From contig KE561209.1 in NCBI GenBank assembly GCA_000442015.1, positions 100,353 to 164,352 of the forward strand: DNA of 64,000 nt, written 5' to 3'. The notes beneath the pieces are model-generated. The model saw only the letters and a program-made list of their open reading frames with translations. It did no database searches and was not told the DNA's origin. Shown here piece by piece: positions 45,054 to 56,191 of the stretch. The DNA is from Rozella allomycis CSF55. Lineage: Eukaryota > Rozellomycota. Positions within the stretch are counted from its first letter, which is position 1; the number at the start of each line of letters is the position of its first letter. A program made the position numbers and the translations under genes.

Positions 45054-46837
45054 ATGTTCGCCAATCTGAAAGATGACACATCTATTGAGGAGATTCTAAA
45101 GAATCATGACCTAAAATCTTTGTTATATCAGTTCTCAGTTAAACAACTGGCCGAAGAAAACATAATATTTCTGGACGAATACCATCAAATTAAGAATTTC
45201 ATTGAAACCAAAGATGAAGACCTTCAAAATGACCTAAGAATCAAATTAAATGGTTTATTCAGCAACTTTATTGAAGATTCTTCACAGTACGCTTTAAATA
45301 TACCCGACGCTACAAAAACAGACGCATTGAAAAGATGGAAAGAGCAAACTACAAAGGAAACACCATTGTCTGCAATTTTTAGCATCCTTGACGAAACGTA
45401 CAAGCATGTGAGGGATTTACTTAAAACATCATCCATTCTTCCTTTTGCCCAAGAACTTAAGCAGGCTACAAAGAACGCAATAAAGTAAGTTATTAGCTAT
45501 AACTTAAGTAGTTCTAAAATATTGCCCAAGCAAAAAAGAGTTGTAATTATTGGTGCTGGGTTTTGCGGAACATTAGTAGCCAGACTACTGGACAAATACA
45601 AAGCTTTTCAAGTCGTTCTTATTGATAGAAAGCCGGTTTTTGAAAGTACTCCATACAGTATTATGGCCATGGTTGATCCAGATTTACAGGAAAAGATTTT
45701 GCTTCCTCTTGACAATCTTTTGAAAAACGGAGTTTTTATCCAGGGCCACGTGACTAAACTAAGAAGCAATTCAGTGGATGTGAATGGAACCAATATCCCA
45801 TTTGATTATTTAGTCTTGGGAATGGGTTCTTCTTATAAATCCGGCATTAAGGCCCAAAACTGGTCTGTGAATTATAGAAAAAAGAATTATCTTGAGTCTT
45901 TTGAAAAGATCAAGGAAGCAAAGAAAATATTGATTGTTGGAGGTGGTACGGGAATGAGTATGTTTACAACTTAGGACTCGAAGGAATTGAGCTCGCTACT
46001 CAAATAAAATCATTCGACCCGTCAAAAAATATAGTTCTTATGGACTCAAATGATAGATTAATGAAAAGAAGTAGCCCTGCCGTTGGTGAACGCATCATTA
46101 AAGAGCTCAAGAAGATGGGCATTGAAATACATTTAAGAACGCGCTTTCTAAAGTATGATGCGGTTAAGAATGTCTATAAAACATCAGTGGGTGAAATAAA
46201 AGCAGATTTTATGATGTGGGCAAGTGGTATTCAGCCGAATTCGGATCTTGTAAAGGAATTCAATGCGGATCTGGTAAACGAAATGGGATACATCAAGGTA
46301 AATTTAATCAGGATTTTTCATGAGGCAAACAATGATTTAACTGTTGTAGGAATGCCAAAAATGTTTGTAGGTGGGGACTTGAAAAGTTTGAAAGAGGAAA
46401 AAATGGCATTTACCGCTCAAGTGGACGGAATAATGATAGCCAATAACATTTGCCGAGCAGAGTTGGGAAAAGAACTTTTTCAGAGGGGCAAAGAACATCC
46501 GCCTTTAGTTAATGACGGCATGCATTTTGTTTCCCTTGGACTTAATAAGGGTAACACTGGAAATAATGCATAAAAAGGAATCATGATAGTTCCCAAGCAA
46601 ATGATGTTCCCATGTTTGAAAGGACACTTCTTTTATGTATCCCCAAAGGTGTACAAAATGAAAATGGACTTTCTTCCAACCGGCATGAGTGTTTTGAAGG
46701 GTGAAAGGGAACCTTTAGGATTGTACGGCAAGTCAAGAGTAGAGAAAATATTACTTTCTGAACCCGTTGTTGATCAAGAAGCGTCAAATGGTCGTCTTGA
46801 GGCCAAATCCAAAAAGCACATTGATAGCAATGAATAA
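45054..46837 (+). CDS. Fusion of an RGS domain to an FSP1/AIFM2-like FAD oxidoreductase
   Basis: Exon 1 (45054-45484) encodes an RGS domain, the GTPase activator of G-alpha proteins: LKSLLYQFSVKQLAEENIIF, LFSNFIEDSSQYALNIPD, TLSAIF-like core and a final DLLKTSSILPFAQELKQA. A 27-nt intron (45485-45511) joins it in frame (KNAI-NSKILPKQK) to an FSP1-like enzyme: RVVIIGAGFCGTLVARLL (FAD fold), DYLVLGMGSSY, ILIVGGGLEGIELATQI (NAD fold, formed over the intron 45946-45974), FMMWASGIQPNSDL, MFVGGDL and SLGLNKGIMIVPKQMM. FSP1 enzymes reduce quinones at membranes. There is no ATG at the start of the enzyme part (it would have to start at TTG), which supports one gene. I know of no described protein with this order of domains. 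Confidence 0.75.
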
Positions 46838-47133
46838 AAAGCTTAATAAGTGCAAATTTCTAGTTTGTCTAGTGAATACACATTATATTGACTTTAGGTC
46901 ATCTATTTTCATTTTACTTAAGTATGCAAAATATTGACTCCTTTTTCAATACCTTTTTTCGCTCAATTCGTAACACATTACAATTTGCAATGAATGCTGC
47001 CTGACTATTCTAATTATCTTAATTGCTTAAACATTGGAACAATTGAATCCTTGTCTTTGCATGTAAATGCGAGGATTTCAACAAACTCAGTCGTGAACAT
47101 TAATATATGTTAAATGATAATTTATTAAATAAT
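46838..47133. other. Intergenic, convergent ends of RGS-FSP1 and PIEZO
   Basis: 296 bp between two stop codons, AT-rich, with scattered aataaa-like signals (near 46842 minus and 47110). No gene seen. Confidence 0.6.
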
Positions 47134-50100
47134 TTAACTCCTTTTGAGTTTAGTCAAGGAAAATAGATTTTCCGGTGATCTAAATAGATTAATTAACTGC
47201 CTAAATATTGTTTCTTCCATTAAATGATCTTTAAACTCTCGAGCCAAAAGTAAATTCTACTATAACAAATTAAGAACATTTACTTCGCACATTTCCAATA
47301 TGGGGTCAATGTTTGGAATGTCTTCGTACACAATTCTAAAAGACATTCCTGTGACGATCATTCTAAGAAATCGACCAAAAGTAAAAACAACGGCAACGTA
47401 CAGACCAATAACACCATATGAACTAATGGCAGATATGGCGGCAATATTATCAGAATAGACGAAAACAACAAATTTATCGTTTGTATTATTAAAGTTGCTT
47501 ATTCGTTGATTAATTTCAAACCAAGTGACAGATTCTGATGTCTGCTTCAGTAGAGTATATGTATTTTTATTGGTACCTTGTGATGTTTGTGGAATTGATC
47601 TATTTTGAATGTTTTATTTGATTACTCTAGTTTGCCTGTTGGATATGATCTTAATAAGAGTGGTAAAAGGGCAGGAATTTCAGTTTGGGCGTACGACTCT
47701 GATGAATTTAGCAAGTCAGCCAAAGAATTTAATTTTGAAGTAATATTTGCAGTCGTTGAACCAGAAGAAGAAACAATCGTAGCTGAAGGATGCAAGACAG
47801 ACCAATCAGCGACCAATGGTGAAGTTCTATTGTTCTTTGCCAAATCACGCAATGTATCGATTAATTGAACTTTACTCTTGGGATTTATTTCCCAATTGCT
47901 GCTTGAAAACTAGTTGATGATGTATGGAAATGATTACTGAACTAAAGGAGACTTTTTGAATATTATTTTTTCCAGCGAAAGAGGGAAGATTAAAATTTTC
48001 TTTTAAAAACTTGTATTCCATGTCATTTATCGCTTCAATTCCAGTTTCATTAGTAGTATCTGTGGCTTGGTCAAAAAGAGGCTCAAAGCCGCCAATTCTC
48101 AACGTGACTTTTAATGAAGAAATTGGGTTAGGTTGTGTTGTGCCTGGAATAGATAGGAAAAGCAATGGAAACCAAATAAGAAAAATCAACCCGACAATCA
48201 TCAATCCACAAAGGAGCCACTTGTTTGCTTTTGGCTGAATAGTTCCAAACTTGCGAGGATAATTTTTGATGGCTGTTAGACTGCATTTAACATTGAAAAC
48301 ATTAACGTAAATATCTTCAAACTTTAGCCAATTGTAAAAGTCTAGACAAGTGTCTGTTACTGCCCAATCAATTATTGATCTAATTTCAAAGATGAAAGGA
48401 ATTGATCTATAAACAATATTTGCAATACGATTAATTAGATTGTATTGGTTGATGATAAAAAAGGAACTCTTAAACTTTGGATACCCATGTTTTAGCTGGA
48501 GTGCGGCAAAGTACCAATAAAGACATTTAAAAAAGTACCATATCTGCAATTGAATTAAATTTTTGATGTATTGCCTATTGTTAAGTTTGCTATATAAATT
48601 ACTTGTTTGAGATTGTTAAAGCAAAAAATACCCATAGATGAAAAGAAACTACAGAGAATATTTGAAGAATGAATTTGAACAACCAATTTTTGGCGCCATA
48701 AATACCCCTGTCGATAATAATTAAACAAAAATTAATCAATTCAATTGCAACAAATAGAGGAGGTACAGTATTTTGAGAAAATATCTAATGAGAGAAAGAT
48801 GAAAAGGTTACATTGTTTAGAAATTGTAAATCTTGGGCAGTCCCTTTTTCACCCGAGAAGGAATCCCAGAAAAAGACTGTTAGAGTAAAGCAAATGAAAT
48901 CACAAATGAACATTGGAAGGTAGAAATCTTTACCGAATGTTTCATTTAAATGTTCGTTAAATTTAGATTTCAGAGTTTCCCATAGGGAAGGTTTTCTGGG
49001 GACATCGAGTGGTTGATGGTTTAAAGAGAAACTAGAGATTGGAGAGCTTAAAGTTTGAGGAGAGCTAGTTGATTCGTAAGGAGAATCAATTCCTTTTCTT
49101 TTGGTGTTGTAGTTGCTCATTTCATAATTAAAGGGTCCATCGTCAACATTTGATGCATTTGCATTCCCCAATTCAACATCGGTTTGTCTATTAAGCAATT
49201 CAACATCGTTTTGTCTATTATAGACTTCGACATCACCTTGTCTATTACCTTGTTCTTCAACGTTGTGCTTTTCAACTCCTTTTAAATCTTTGAAATCCCA
49301 TAACCCAGTTCTTCTCATGATTGAGCGTTGAATGACAAGAGAAAACAAAACAAGAATTTCAACGTTGCTTGAAGAAGAAAAGGAAGAACAAACTTTGAAT
49401 AAACCAAATATTCTTGACCAAGAAAACTCTACCTTTTCTTCACAGTTAAAGGAAGAATCAATGAAAGGAAATTGAAAAATGTATCTAAAGAGAATCATGT
49501 AAACGGAATAAACAAGTAAAGAATGCCAAAAGTAATGATTGGGACGAGGTCTGCTTAGTAGACCAAAAGTTAAGATTAAAACCATTGGAATTGTTGTGAT
49601 TACAGAGCCGCGTTCAATTTGAAGAAGAAAAAGAAAAAAGAAGCAAATTAAATCAAATCTTGCTAAAATTAAGAAATAAATTGAATAAAGGAATCTTTTA
49701 AAAATATTTTTGTTTGAATATTTCTGAAATGGTTCATTGCATATTTTTCTATACAAATGAGACCAAGAAAATATTTTAATTATCAAACCTTTCAAAAAAC
49801 TCACAATCACTCTTTCAGTAGCCAAGGTATCTCTCTGGTTAGTTTCTTTCTCAATGATATCTTCATTATCATCTCTTTCACCGCTAACGTTCTCTTTAAC
49901 GTTCTTTTCATGAAGGCTCATTTCATCCTTTTCTCTTTTAAGGCCCATTTCATCCTTGTCTCTTTCACCCCATTCCCTATCACCTTCGTTGAATGTAGGA
50001 CTGTTTAATTCACTTTCAGATATTTCATTGAATAATTCTTTATCATTTTTAGAAAGATTTTCAGTAGCTTTTTCATAAACATTTTCTAAATGCAAAGAAA

Positions 50101-53100
50101 TTTGATTTTCAGTTTTTTCATGAATATTTTGAGTGAAATTTAAATCTTTATCAACAGAAGAATTAGAAGAAAAATGAGAAGGTGAATCAAAGGAAGAATT
50201 AGGAAAATTGCTTTTGGTGTCTTTACTCTTTATGTCTTCACTCTTCCCTTGCGTACTTTTCCCTTCCTTACTGCCTTCATTTTCACCCCCTTCACCATTT
50301 TCACCCCCTTCACCCTCTTCCTCACAATTGTTGAATAAATCAATCCAATCTTCAATTCCTTCACATTTGTTTTTGTGAATAACCATTTTAGAATAAAGAT
50401 TTATAATTTGCTTTTCATAATTTATAAGATTTTGTTTCAATTCAATTAATTGTTCAATTTTAAACAATTCAGATCTATTTGAAGCTTCCATTAATTCTTG
50501 CTTAGATTTCTTAATACAATTTCTCATTTCAGGTAAAAATGTTAAATTTGAATGAATTAGAATCAAAAAGAATAAAAAAATCATTCCTAAATAATCAAAA
50601 TCAAAAATATTTTCATTTTGCAATTTATAAAACCCAAAAATTGTAAAAAAATTAACTTTGCAATTTCTGAAATTTACACATGGGGAATCACCATTGTTAA
50701 ATATAAAATAGACTTGAAATCCTAAAATAACCCAAAATAGAATCAATATATAAATTAAAATAAATCTAAAATTGTTATTCTTATTTAAAAACAATCGTTC
50801 TCCAAGAATAATCAAGTAGAGTGAAAATGAGAATAAACCAAGAGAAATCAAATTGATTCTAAATATAGATGTAAAACAACTTGTTATCAAAATTAACCAA
50901 AAAAAGTTTCTCAAAACAAATGTAGAAAGTTTAGATGAAGCAGTTGAAGTGGCAATGGAGAGATTTGTTACTGATCGAGTAGAGAGATTTGTTAATGATC
51001 GAGTAGAAACATTTAATGATAAATTTATTACTTTGAATGTTAAAATGTAATAAATCAACATTTCAATTCCAATAGAAACATTAATGGAATCTTCATTCTT
51101 AAATCCAAATAAACCGCTAATTTCTTTACTAAACGTTATTGGAATTAAATCATTTAAATAATTAATTTGTGATGCATAATAAACGCTTGTAAGAATTCCA
51201 AATACTATTGATTGACCTTTAAGATTAAATCTTTTGAATATAAAAATGCTAACAATTAAAAGAAAATAAAAACTTGTCAAATTTTGTCTAGCAAATCCTC
51301 CAAACAAAATTAAAGTAATCAAAATCTCCATTTTAAAATATAAAATTCCATTGAAAAGACAAGTTAAAACATTTGCTACTTTATCCACTTTTTCATCTTT
51401 AATTTTATCATTTTTAATTATTGAATGTAATAGAATAATGAATCCCAATAAAATTTCAATAATAAAATACTCTGAAAGTGGAATATTCAAATTCTGAAAT
51501 TTCGTTAATCCAATTTCATTTAAAATTTTATTTTCTGGAAAACTTTTTAATTGATAAATAATTTGACTGGCCATATTAATCTCTCCAAACAAAAGAAACA
51601 TGAAATAGTTATTCTGAAATTTACTAAAAATGAAGAATAAAATTAGCAAGGCGAAATTAATTAAAGAAATAGATCTAGTAATTAACAAATAAACAAGAAT
51701 AAAAATTATTAATCTTGAAAATTTAAATATTACAAATTTCAATGATTCCCAAGCGATTGCCATATTAGATTTAGACACAATTTGAGAATCATTTTTAGAA
51801 TCATTTTTATCCATTTGAATATCTTTTTCACTTTTTGTGTCTTCCATTTCAATCGCTTTCTTTTCAGTGGAGTCTCTTATTACTACTAAACCATTCATTT
51901 CTTTTTCTCCTACAGATCTTCCTTCTACAGATCTTCCTTCTACTCTTCCTTCTAAAGATCTTCTTTCTACACTTTTTTCTTCCGCTTCTTTTTTTCTCAT
52001 AATTCTGAAATTTAAAACACTCAAGATTAATAAAATAACATGCGGCAATAAATATGAAAATAATTTTCCAGATGCATCTCTAAGCCCCAGATCTAAGATT
52101 AGATCTTCATTCAATTCATTTTTAATTTTTTCTTTAAAATACTTAAATTGATAAAGATAAAGAAATGCAATAACAGAAGATGAATAAATAACAGAAATAG
52201 TCCAACTGTACAAAATAACTTTTCTAAATTGAAAATACAAACAATTAATCCAAAAGAATAAAAATATTAAATATCCAAAACTTAACAAATTTGCTTCCTT
52301 CATAAAACATCCACAAAGTAAAAAACTTATCATTGTGACAATCCACGTGTATTTCTTTAAAATTGAATCTTTAAATTCTTTCCATTTCTTCAATTTTTCA
52401 TTTCTTTTATTCTTCAAAAAGTAAAATGTTTGCAATTGAATTGTTGACAATCCTAAAATAACCAAATACAATGTCATTCCTTCCCATAACCTTTCATACT
52501 TTGATAATCCAATCACACTCGAAATTTCAAAATTATCTTTCACAAAACTAAACTGCCAAATATATTCTGTTAAAATAACAAATTCTGTATAAATAACTAA
52601 AACTGGCCAAAATACTTTCACTGTCCATGGAAAGGTCATAAAAATCAAAAACAATATCAAATAAATCGCATTAATCACAGTCACCTTTTCTAAACTACAA
52701 AGATAAATCAAACAAAGTGAAATTATATAAGCATAGGACAACAAAATAGAAGAACCAACTTTAATCAAATAAAATCCACTCTTCTTCACCCTCTCAATCC
52801 AAGACATCTACCATTATATTAAAGTTTTATTATTACCCTTTTATTTTCTATTGATTCTTTCTTTTCTTCTCTCAAATCTTTCCATTCATAATTAGTCAGC
52901 AAAAGCAATCCCAATGTCAACACTTTAACGCCAATTTCTAAAATTGGTATTTTATCTCCAATCACTCCAATCTCTTTAACAATTCTATTATCATCTTTAA
53001 AATTAAACACGCAAAACAAATATTCCACAAACACAACCAAACTCATCCAAAATATTACATATGAAACTGTAGCCTTGTGAAACGATCTCTCAAGTAAAAT

Positions 53101-53970
53101 AATCAATAATGCCCAAACTAAAATAGGTATAGAAACAAAGCTAGGGAATTGAACAGCCCAAAAGATTGAAATACACGAAGATATTATCCACGAATTCTTC
53201 TTTATAACCCCAAAATTTATTCCTTCAAATACAATCTTCAAATCTCCCTTATCATACTTGAATACTTTAGACATTTGCTTAATCCCATGACTTCTACATC
53301 TATAATACAAATACTTTGCAATAAATATAAATTCACCTAAAATCAATGATCCACTTAAAATGTCTTCCCAATTATTCAATTTAACAAAAAAGTACTCATT
53401 AGAAAACTCAAATATTTGACGCAAATACAAAATCAATAAAAATATTATAGAATAAAAAAACTTAATGTTTTGAAATAGATTAAAAAATGACTTTGTGTAT
53501 TTGCCAAATCCAATCATTAGCATCTCATACATGAAAATAACAAAAAATATCACAAAAGGAACCCTCTTACTAACAACAGATCCCACACCTGATAATATAA
53601 TCGATAACAGCAATGTTATTCTACGAGTACGTCCAAATCTTGATGTTATCAAATCTTCTGTTGGTTCAATAATCGCCTGTCCTGATTCACTTGCACTCTG
53701 ATAATTTCGTCCCATACTCCAATCATTATTCAACGGACGAGTTTGCATTTTAAAGGCATTAAAGAAAATAGCAACCACACTGCATACACACAGAATGACA
53801 TCAGTGCCCACACTAACAAATAGCTCAAAATGATCTGTAGAGTTGGTCATCCCAAACAATTTAGACCACTCTGGAAGGCGAAAATCAAATGCAAATGTTC
53901 TCGTTGTTTGAACAGCCGCATGGACAATACTCATCGAAATACTCAATAAAGCTACACTATATAAAATCAA
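47134..53970 (-). CDS. PIEZO: PIEZO mechanosensitive ion channel
   Basis: Very large membrane protein (about 2,200 residues, dozens of hydrophobic segments) opened by membrane tension. Diagnostic C-terminal blocks: RSIIDWAVTDTCLDFYNWLK then FEDIYVNVFNVKC (PIEZO: DWTWTDTSLSLFDWLKLEDI), LIWFPLLFLSIPGTTQPNP, cap region with SDNIAAISAISSYGVIGLYV (SDKVSPPSLGFLAGYGIMGLY), GRFLRMIVTGMSFRIVYEDI then PNIDPILEMCE, and INLFRSPENLFSLTKLK at the end (IFLYRSPETMIKWTR). Exons: 52819-53970, 48785-52807 and several short ones to 47134. A charged low-complexity insert (GEGGENGEGGE, many Ser/Lys) lies at about 49800-50350. No ATG fits the first exon (it would be TTG at 53970), so a short 5' exon upstream is likely. 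Confidence 0.92.
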
Positions 53971-54355
53971 CTTTCTTAGCCATCCTATATTTCTATCATA
54001 AATTATTTACTGAAAGATGGTAGAAAAAATATCAAACTAGCAATAAATAGAACAAAATAAATAAAAGAGACAATGTTAAACCTAACTACAGCACCTATAA
54101 ATTATATATTGATTAATCTTACTGTACAATAAAATAATAGGCCATATACTCTCAACTAAACGTCGAGTAGTTAACATTAAAATAAAAATAGTTGAAACAG
54201 TTAACAGGGGTTTCAAATCAAAGCTAAAATAGTAAAAAATACATCATTTCTATATTCAAGAGTTTTTAATGATTTAATCGATGTTTTCCCTTTCCTCTAC
54301 TGTGCACAAGGCTGACACGGAGGGTTTTCGACTTTTCGTCTTATATAAGAATATG
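53971..54355. other. Region upstream of PIEZO
   Basis: AT-rich, probably with a missing first exon and promoter of PIEZO. A acceptor-like ttatgatag lies just before the open frame (about 54000). Nothing else supported. Confidence 0.4.
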
Positions 54356-54620
54356 TGTCGCTCCAAGCGCTTATAGTCATAAATTGGATAGTAATATTAA
54401 AGACAAATGAATAAAAACAGATGTCGAATAATAATGGATTATCTCCGATTGTTTATTGAATATCGCCTCGGAATTTATATTCTATAAATAGTACCAGAAT
54501 AGAGATCCGTTCAGGAATAAATTTAAGAGATCTCAGATCCTGGCTCAACTTTGGTTATGAGTTTAAGGCGTAAATATTAGTTCATCTGAGATACCTCACA
54601 TGGTCCATGGTCCGTGGAGA
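54356..54620 (+). mobile_element. LTR of the same family as the solo LTR at 26 kb
   Basis: Starts TGTCGCTCCAAGCGCTTATA and follows the 26-kb LTR (minus strand) in order: TCATAAATTGGATAGTAAT, AAAACAGATGTCGA, AATGGATTATCTCCG, TATTGAATAT, then TATAAATAGTA. More diverged than the 26-kb copy. Similarity fades after about 54600; the 3' end may be near 54930, where gaatat recurs (also at 54349-54354), but this is uncertain. Fossil copy; no coding part attached. Confidence 0.65.
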
Positions 54621-55111
54621 CAATATTTACTTACCGTATAGTGACTACCGGTAGGTGGATTTGACCAAGCCACAATTTTTATAACCGAAATCGTTTAAAT
54701 ATCGAAAACGTAGAAAAAGCATTTATTTCTATTAATCAATGCCTTTTAGACAGCATGGTGCCATGGTCTCACGAGACTACATTGGAAATAATGATTCATT
54801 GAGCGAAGAAGAGTAGCGCCCACTAAATAAATAAATTACCAAAGTTACTTACTGAAAATGCTTCATCTTGGCATGTAGCCTTGTACATATTTGGCCAGTG
54901 GCCACGTAGTCACGGACCCCGGTATGAATATTTTTCTGTCTCTTTTCATGGCATTTTTATTATCGTTACCTTTAAAGAATTTGAATATCTGTGATACTAA
55001 AAGCGGAGTTGCCATGGTAATGGGTTGTCATTTGTCAATACTATAATTGAACCTTCCATATTGCCAATAATGAGTAGTATTTTTTATTATGAATGCTTAT
55101 ACGTTGTTGTC
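54621..55111. other. Non-coding stretch up to the N at 55112
   Basis: Probably the 3' part of the LTR to about 54930 and then unassigned sequence. No gene. The N at 55112 is the contig end next to ORC3. Confidence 0.4.
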
Positions 55112-55112
55112 N

Positions 55113-56163
55113 GGATTTGAATAAAAATGTTCTAAAAGAGAATATTTCAATCCTTTAACAAAATTTAAAATTGATAAATCAAAAAGTGAAAAATGATCCA
55201 AAAGAAGTTTCAAAGATTTAAACCCCAGTCTAAATCTCATTTCACTCTCAACAAAAAACTATTTTTAATCTTCTTCATTTCTTACTTTTAAAATTAATTC
55301 ATCCAAACATTTCTCTGGTTGCTCCAATTTAAATAATTCTAATTGCAAAAATGAACAACTTTGTCTCGTTAATACTTGATGAAACATTTCCATCGACGTC
55401 GCCATTCCAAATATCAACGTTAAATTCAACTTCTTTTGATGAATGCTATTATTTCTTCCTTTAATTCTTACCTCAACAAACAAATCAATGCCTCCAACAC
55501 TTTCGCATCACAACCTTCAAAGTCTGGAATCATCAATATCAATTTTCTCTCTTTATTTGTTTCATACCAATCATTCAACACTGAAATATCATATGCCAAT
55601 CTCTTTCTATTAGAATTTATCAACACCCCTTCAATTTCTTCTTCATCAATCAAATCTCCACTCTTTGTAAATTTCGTAATTATAGATTTCACTGTTTGTT
55701 TCAAATTATTCACCTGATCCAATATCACTATCCTAGACTTCTTTTCATTCCTCGATAATTCCATCCTCAATCTTTGGAATAACGATACTCTATTCGTTGA
55801 ATGCATCCCTATCTTCACTCAAAAATTTATCTACCAACAAACAACAATGCAGTAGGAATGTCACCCATAAAATCAACCTGGTCTTGAAACACAAACTCTG
55901 CCATTTCATTAAACACCCTTTGATGAACCTTTTCAGTTACTTCCTATTATACCAAACTAAAATAAAATATACATCAACTATATTCTCAAGTTCTGACAAT
56001 GCTTCCTGGTACTCCTTCATCCTCTCATCACCCTCGTCAGGCAACAGTTTTACAAAATGCTCAGTCATCGTCTTTGGCTTTTTACATTTCGGTTGCACTA
56101 TATAACACGCCTATCTCATACAAATACAACTAGTACCTGAGAAACAGAATCAAATTTTGTCAT
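55113..56163 (-). CDS. ORC3: ORC3, N-terminal half (cut at an assembly N)
   Basis: Same replication protein as the fragment at 21854-22785. Seen: start MTKFDSVSQACYIVQPKCKK (human ORC3: CFVFKPNSKKRK), GDIPTALLFVGMHSTNRVSL (IPTAALVLGVN), ILMIPDFEGCDAKVLEALI-type block (KLILMIPDFEGCDAKVLEAL), LTLIFGMATSMEMFHQVLTR (LILIFGIATSPIIIHRLLP), FKLEQPEKCLDELILK, and last DLSILNFVKGLKYSLLEHFY then SNP at the N (human [22 protein letters not shown]). Introns of 26-29 nt. About 35 residues are missing between this end and the start of the other half. Divergent from CDC6 with 28 bp between start codons. Confidence 0.9.
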
Positions 56164-56191
56164 CAACCAGTTACGAAATTTCAAAGTCAAA

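Noticed and set aside
47605-47868. Plus-strand ORF of 87 residues
   Set aside because: It is antisense to PIEZO exons whose protein matches the family; no motif of its own.
22787-55111. A true 32-kb insertion (giant mobile element) inside ORC3
   Set aside because: The block holds ordinary housekeeping genes, no element ends, and both edges are assembly Ns; misplacement is simpler.
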